A stretch of DNA of 64,000 bases. It comes from CANHEE01 sp049316985. GTDB lineage: Bacteria > Bacteroidota > Bacteroidia > Chitinophagales > Saprospiraceae. Made by a program: the position numbers and the translations under genes. The stretch covers positions 1-64,000 of the forward strand of contig JBMOJB010000003.1 of the NCBI GenBank assembly GCA_049316985.1, written 5' to 3'. Under the pieces are notes generated by a model. That model was given only the letters and a program-made list of their open reading frames with translations, searched no databases and had not been told where the DNA came from. This document shows, in pieces, positions 62,101 to 64,000 of the stretch (position 1 is its first letter; each line of letters begins with the position of its first letter).

Positions 62101-62978
62101 GTATTGATTACAACAGTTGGACTGACGATGCAAACACCAATGAACTTGTTGCGAGATTGTTGCACAACTATCGTATCAAGGAAAATGAAGAAATCGGACG
62201 TTACAAACGTGAGAAATTCAACATAAGTATTGGAGATGAATTGCCTGCCGGAGTATTAAAACTTGCCAAAGTGTATCTTGCTAAGAAGCGTAAGCTAAAA
62301 GTAGGAGATAAGCTTGCCGGTCGTCATGGTAACAAGGGAATTGTTTCGCGTATTGAACGTGTTGAAAATATGCCTTTCCTTGATGATGGTACTGCCGTTG
62401 ATATCGTGTTGAATCCGCTTGGTGTTCCTTCTCGTATGAACCTGGGTCAGATTTTTGAAACCGTTCTGGGCTGGGCAGGGGTTAAACTCGGTTTGACTTT
62501 TGCGACACCTATCTTTGATGGAGCCAAAAAAGAAGAGATTGAGCAGTATATCGTTGATGCGGGTCTTCCTCAATATGGCCAAACGTTCTTATATGATGGG
62601 GAGACTGGTGAAAGATTCCACCAGCAAGCGACGGTTGGAGTAATCTACATGTTGAAATTAAGTCACATGGTCGATGATAAGATGCATGCGCGTTCAATCG
62701 GACCATACTCTTTGATTACACAACAGCCATTAGGAGGTAAAGCACAGTTTGGAGGTCAGCGTTTTGGTGAAATGGAGGTTTGGGCATTGGAAGCATTTGG
62801 TGCATCCAATATTCTGCAAGAATTGTTAACTATTAAGTCAGATGATATCATCGGACGTGCAAAAGCTTATGAAGCAATTGTCAAAGGAGATAATTTGCCA
62901 GAACCAAATATTCCTGAATCTTTCAACGTATTGGTCCACGAATTGCGCGGACTTGCTTTGGATGTGAAGTTTGATTAA
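59154..62978 (+). CDS. rpoB: DNA-directed RNA polymerase subunit beta
   Basis: A 1274-residue beta subunit, a normal length for Bacteroidota. Landmarks include the rifampicin-region core [47 protein letters not shown], the following [11 protein letters not shown], the [19 protein letters not shown] segment, [11 protein letters not shown] near the active site, and the C-terminal [21 protein letters not shown]. The residues of the rifampicin pocket appear wild type by eye (Q, D, H, R, S present). It precedes rpoC by 77 bp. Confidence 0.98.
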   Translation: [1274 protein letters not shown]

Positions 62979-62992
62979 TTTAAATTATAGTT

Positions 62993-63039
62993 TTAAGCAA
63001 CCGACATTGTAGTTTCCAACTATAAGCTCGGTTGCTTAA
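62993..63039 (+). other. Long hairpin in the rpoB-rpoC spacer
   Basis: An outer 12-bp stem (62993-63004 ttaagcaaccga with 63028-63039) stacks on an inner 8-bp stem (63007-63014 with 63018-63025, one G-U) across a 2x2 internal loop, closing on 3 nt. It fills most of the 77-bp spacer and ends 16 nt before the rpoC ATG. No U-tract follows. Confidence 0.8.
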
Positions 63040-63055
63040 TCTAAAATAAGAAAAT

Positions 63056-64000
63056 ATGTCTTTAAAGAAGAAAATTAATAATCCGGCGGCAGCTAGCTTT
63101 GAAAGTATTACGATAAGCTTAGCATCGCCTGACTCTATTTTAGAGCGTAGCTATGGCGAAGTACTTAAGCCGGAGACGATCAATTATCGTTCGTATAAAC
63201 CAGAACGGGACGGTTTGTTCTGCGAGCGGATCTTCGGACCGGTAAAGGATTACGAATGCTACTGTGGTAAATACAAACGTATCCGCTACAAAGGTATCGT
63301 GTGTGATCGATGTGGTGTTGAAGTTACCGAAAAGAAAGTTCGTCGCGAGCGCATGGGTCATATTAAATTGGTTGTGCCGGTCGTTCATATTTGGTTCTTC
63401 AAATCACTGCCGAACAAGATAGGATATCTTTTGGGAATGTCTTCCAAAAAGCTTGAAACAATCGTTTATTATGAGCGATATGTTGTCGTGCAAGCGGGAG
63501 TATTAGGAGATAAGTTATCTGCTTATGATACCCTAACGGAAGAAGAATATATCGATATCATAGAAGCGCTACCCAAAGAAAATCAGGCGTTGGATGATAT
63601 GGATCCGAACAAATTTATCGCCCGTATGGGTGCTGAGGCAGTTCGGGATTTACTGATGCGTTTGAAATTAGATGACCTTTCGTATGAACTGAGAAATCAG
63701 GCTGCTAATGAAACTTCTCAGCAACGGAAATCTGAAGCATTGAAGCGCCTTCGTGTTGTGGAAGCATTCCGTGATGCCCAAACACGGATGGAAAATAAGC
63801 CTGAATGGATGATCATTCAGTACTTACCGGTCATTCCACCAGAGTTGAGACCATTGGTTCCTTTAGATGGAGGTCGTTTTGCGAGTTCTGACTTAAATGA
63901 TTTGTACCGCAGAGTTATTATTCGTAACAACCGTTTGAAGCGTTTGTTAGAAATTAAGGCGCCAGAAGTAATCCTTCGTAATGAAAAGCGTATGCTTCAA
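63056..64000 (+). CDS. rpoC: DNA-directed RNA polymerase subunit beta' (5' part, cut by window end)
   Basis: The first 315 codons of rpoC are present and open to the window edge. The N terminus has the zinc-binding ZBD1 (CYCGKYKRIRYKGIVCDRCGVEVT, four Cys), then RRERMGHIKLVVPVVHIWFFKSLPNKIGYLLGM and the clamp region. YLPVIPPELRPLVPLDGGRFASSDLNDLYRRVI precedes the double-psi barrel, which lies beyond the window. The ATG at 63056 starts MSLKKKINN, as in other Bacteroidota. It is probably co-transcribed with rpoB. Confidence 0.97.
   Translation, partial: MSLKKKINNPAAASFESITISLASPDSILERSYGEVLKPETINYRSYKPERDGLFCERIFGPVKDYECYCGKYKRIRYKGIVCDRCGVEVTEKKVRRERMGHIKLVVPVVHIWFFKSLPNKIGYLLGMSSKKLETIVYYERYVVVQAGVLGDKLSAYDTLTEEEYIDIIEALPKENQALDDMDPNKFIARMGAEAVRDLLMRLKLDDLSYELRNQAANETSQQRKSEALKRLRVVEAFRDAQTRMENKPEWMIIQYLPVIPPELRPLVPLDGGRFASSDLNDLYRRVIIRNNRLKRLLEIKAPEVILRNEKRMLQ

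Overview
The window comes from the chromosome of an AT-rich member of the Bacteroidota, probably from the Saprospiria/Chitinophagia side of the phylum. The signs are exported proteins ending in type IX secretion (T9SS) sorting domains, a PorX-type regulator, a SusC/SusD pair, a short RpoD-type primary sigma factor, promoters that fit TTG-N19/20-TAnnTTTG, almost no Shine-Dalgarno signals, and the tRNA-tuf-tRNA-Trp-secE-nusG-rplKAJL-rpoBC gene order. No prophage, IS element, CRISPR array, rRNA operon or defence island was seen. The assignment rests on gene content and motifs only.

Layout. 1-13.1 kb: a short simple-repeat array, a PKD-rich T9SS protein, glpD, an Omp28-like T9SS protein, a metzincin-like T9SS protease, a TPR protein with a small membrane protein downstream, and a barrel/lipoprotein pair. 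13.1-20.9 kb: a Zn-phospholipase-C-like exported enzyme, a membrane-anchored coiled-coil protein, DUF2452, a LolA-like exported protein and a GNAT, then rpoD, an arginine-decarboxylase-type PLP enzyme and purN. 21-31.9 kb: SusC/SusD followed by two large exported metallopeptidases (M1 and M36). 32-38 kb: feoA-feoB, a small barrel, a GtrA-like protein, and a TolB-propeller/M28-peptidase pair. 38-45.3 kb: an RluA-type pseudouridine synthase, a repeat-rich spacer, dnaG (TTG start), porX, gap and a NamZ-type muramidase. 45.4-53 kb: an exonuclease/GIY-YIG fusion, a coupled operon of GH3-family ligase, flavin reductase and AlaDH-like protein, and murD. 53-64 kb: tRNA-Thr, -Tyr, -Gly, -Thr, tuf, tRNA-Trp, secE, nusG, rplK, rplA, rplJ, rplL, rpoB and the 5' part of rpoC.

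How the parts fit. Four exported or surface metallopeptidases (metzincin-like, M1, M36, M28), a TonB-dependent SusC/SusD importer, PorX and several T9SS-tagged proteins suggest a cell that digests protein or peptide polymers outside the cell and imports the products. Information-processing and housekeeping genes are interspersed.

No clearly new multi-gene defence or mobile system was found. The observations most worth a second look are the GH3-centred coupled operon, the strong hairpins without U-tracts in several spacers of the tuf-rpoC cluster, promoters that sit on or beside start codons (possible leaderless mRNAs), the eight-histidine tract and dockerin-like tail of the M36 peptidase, and the repeat arrays flanking a TTG-started dnaG.
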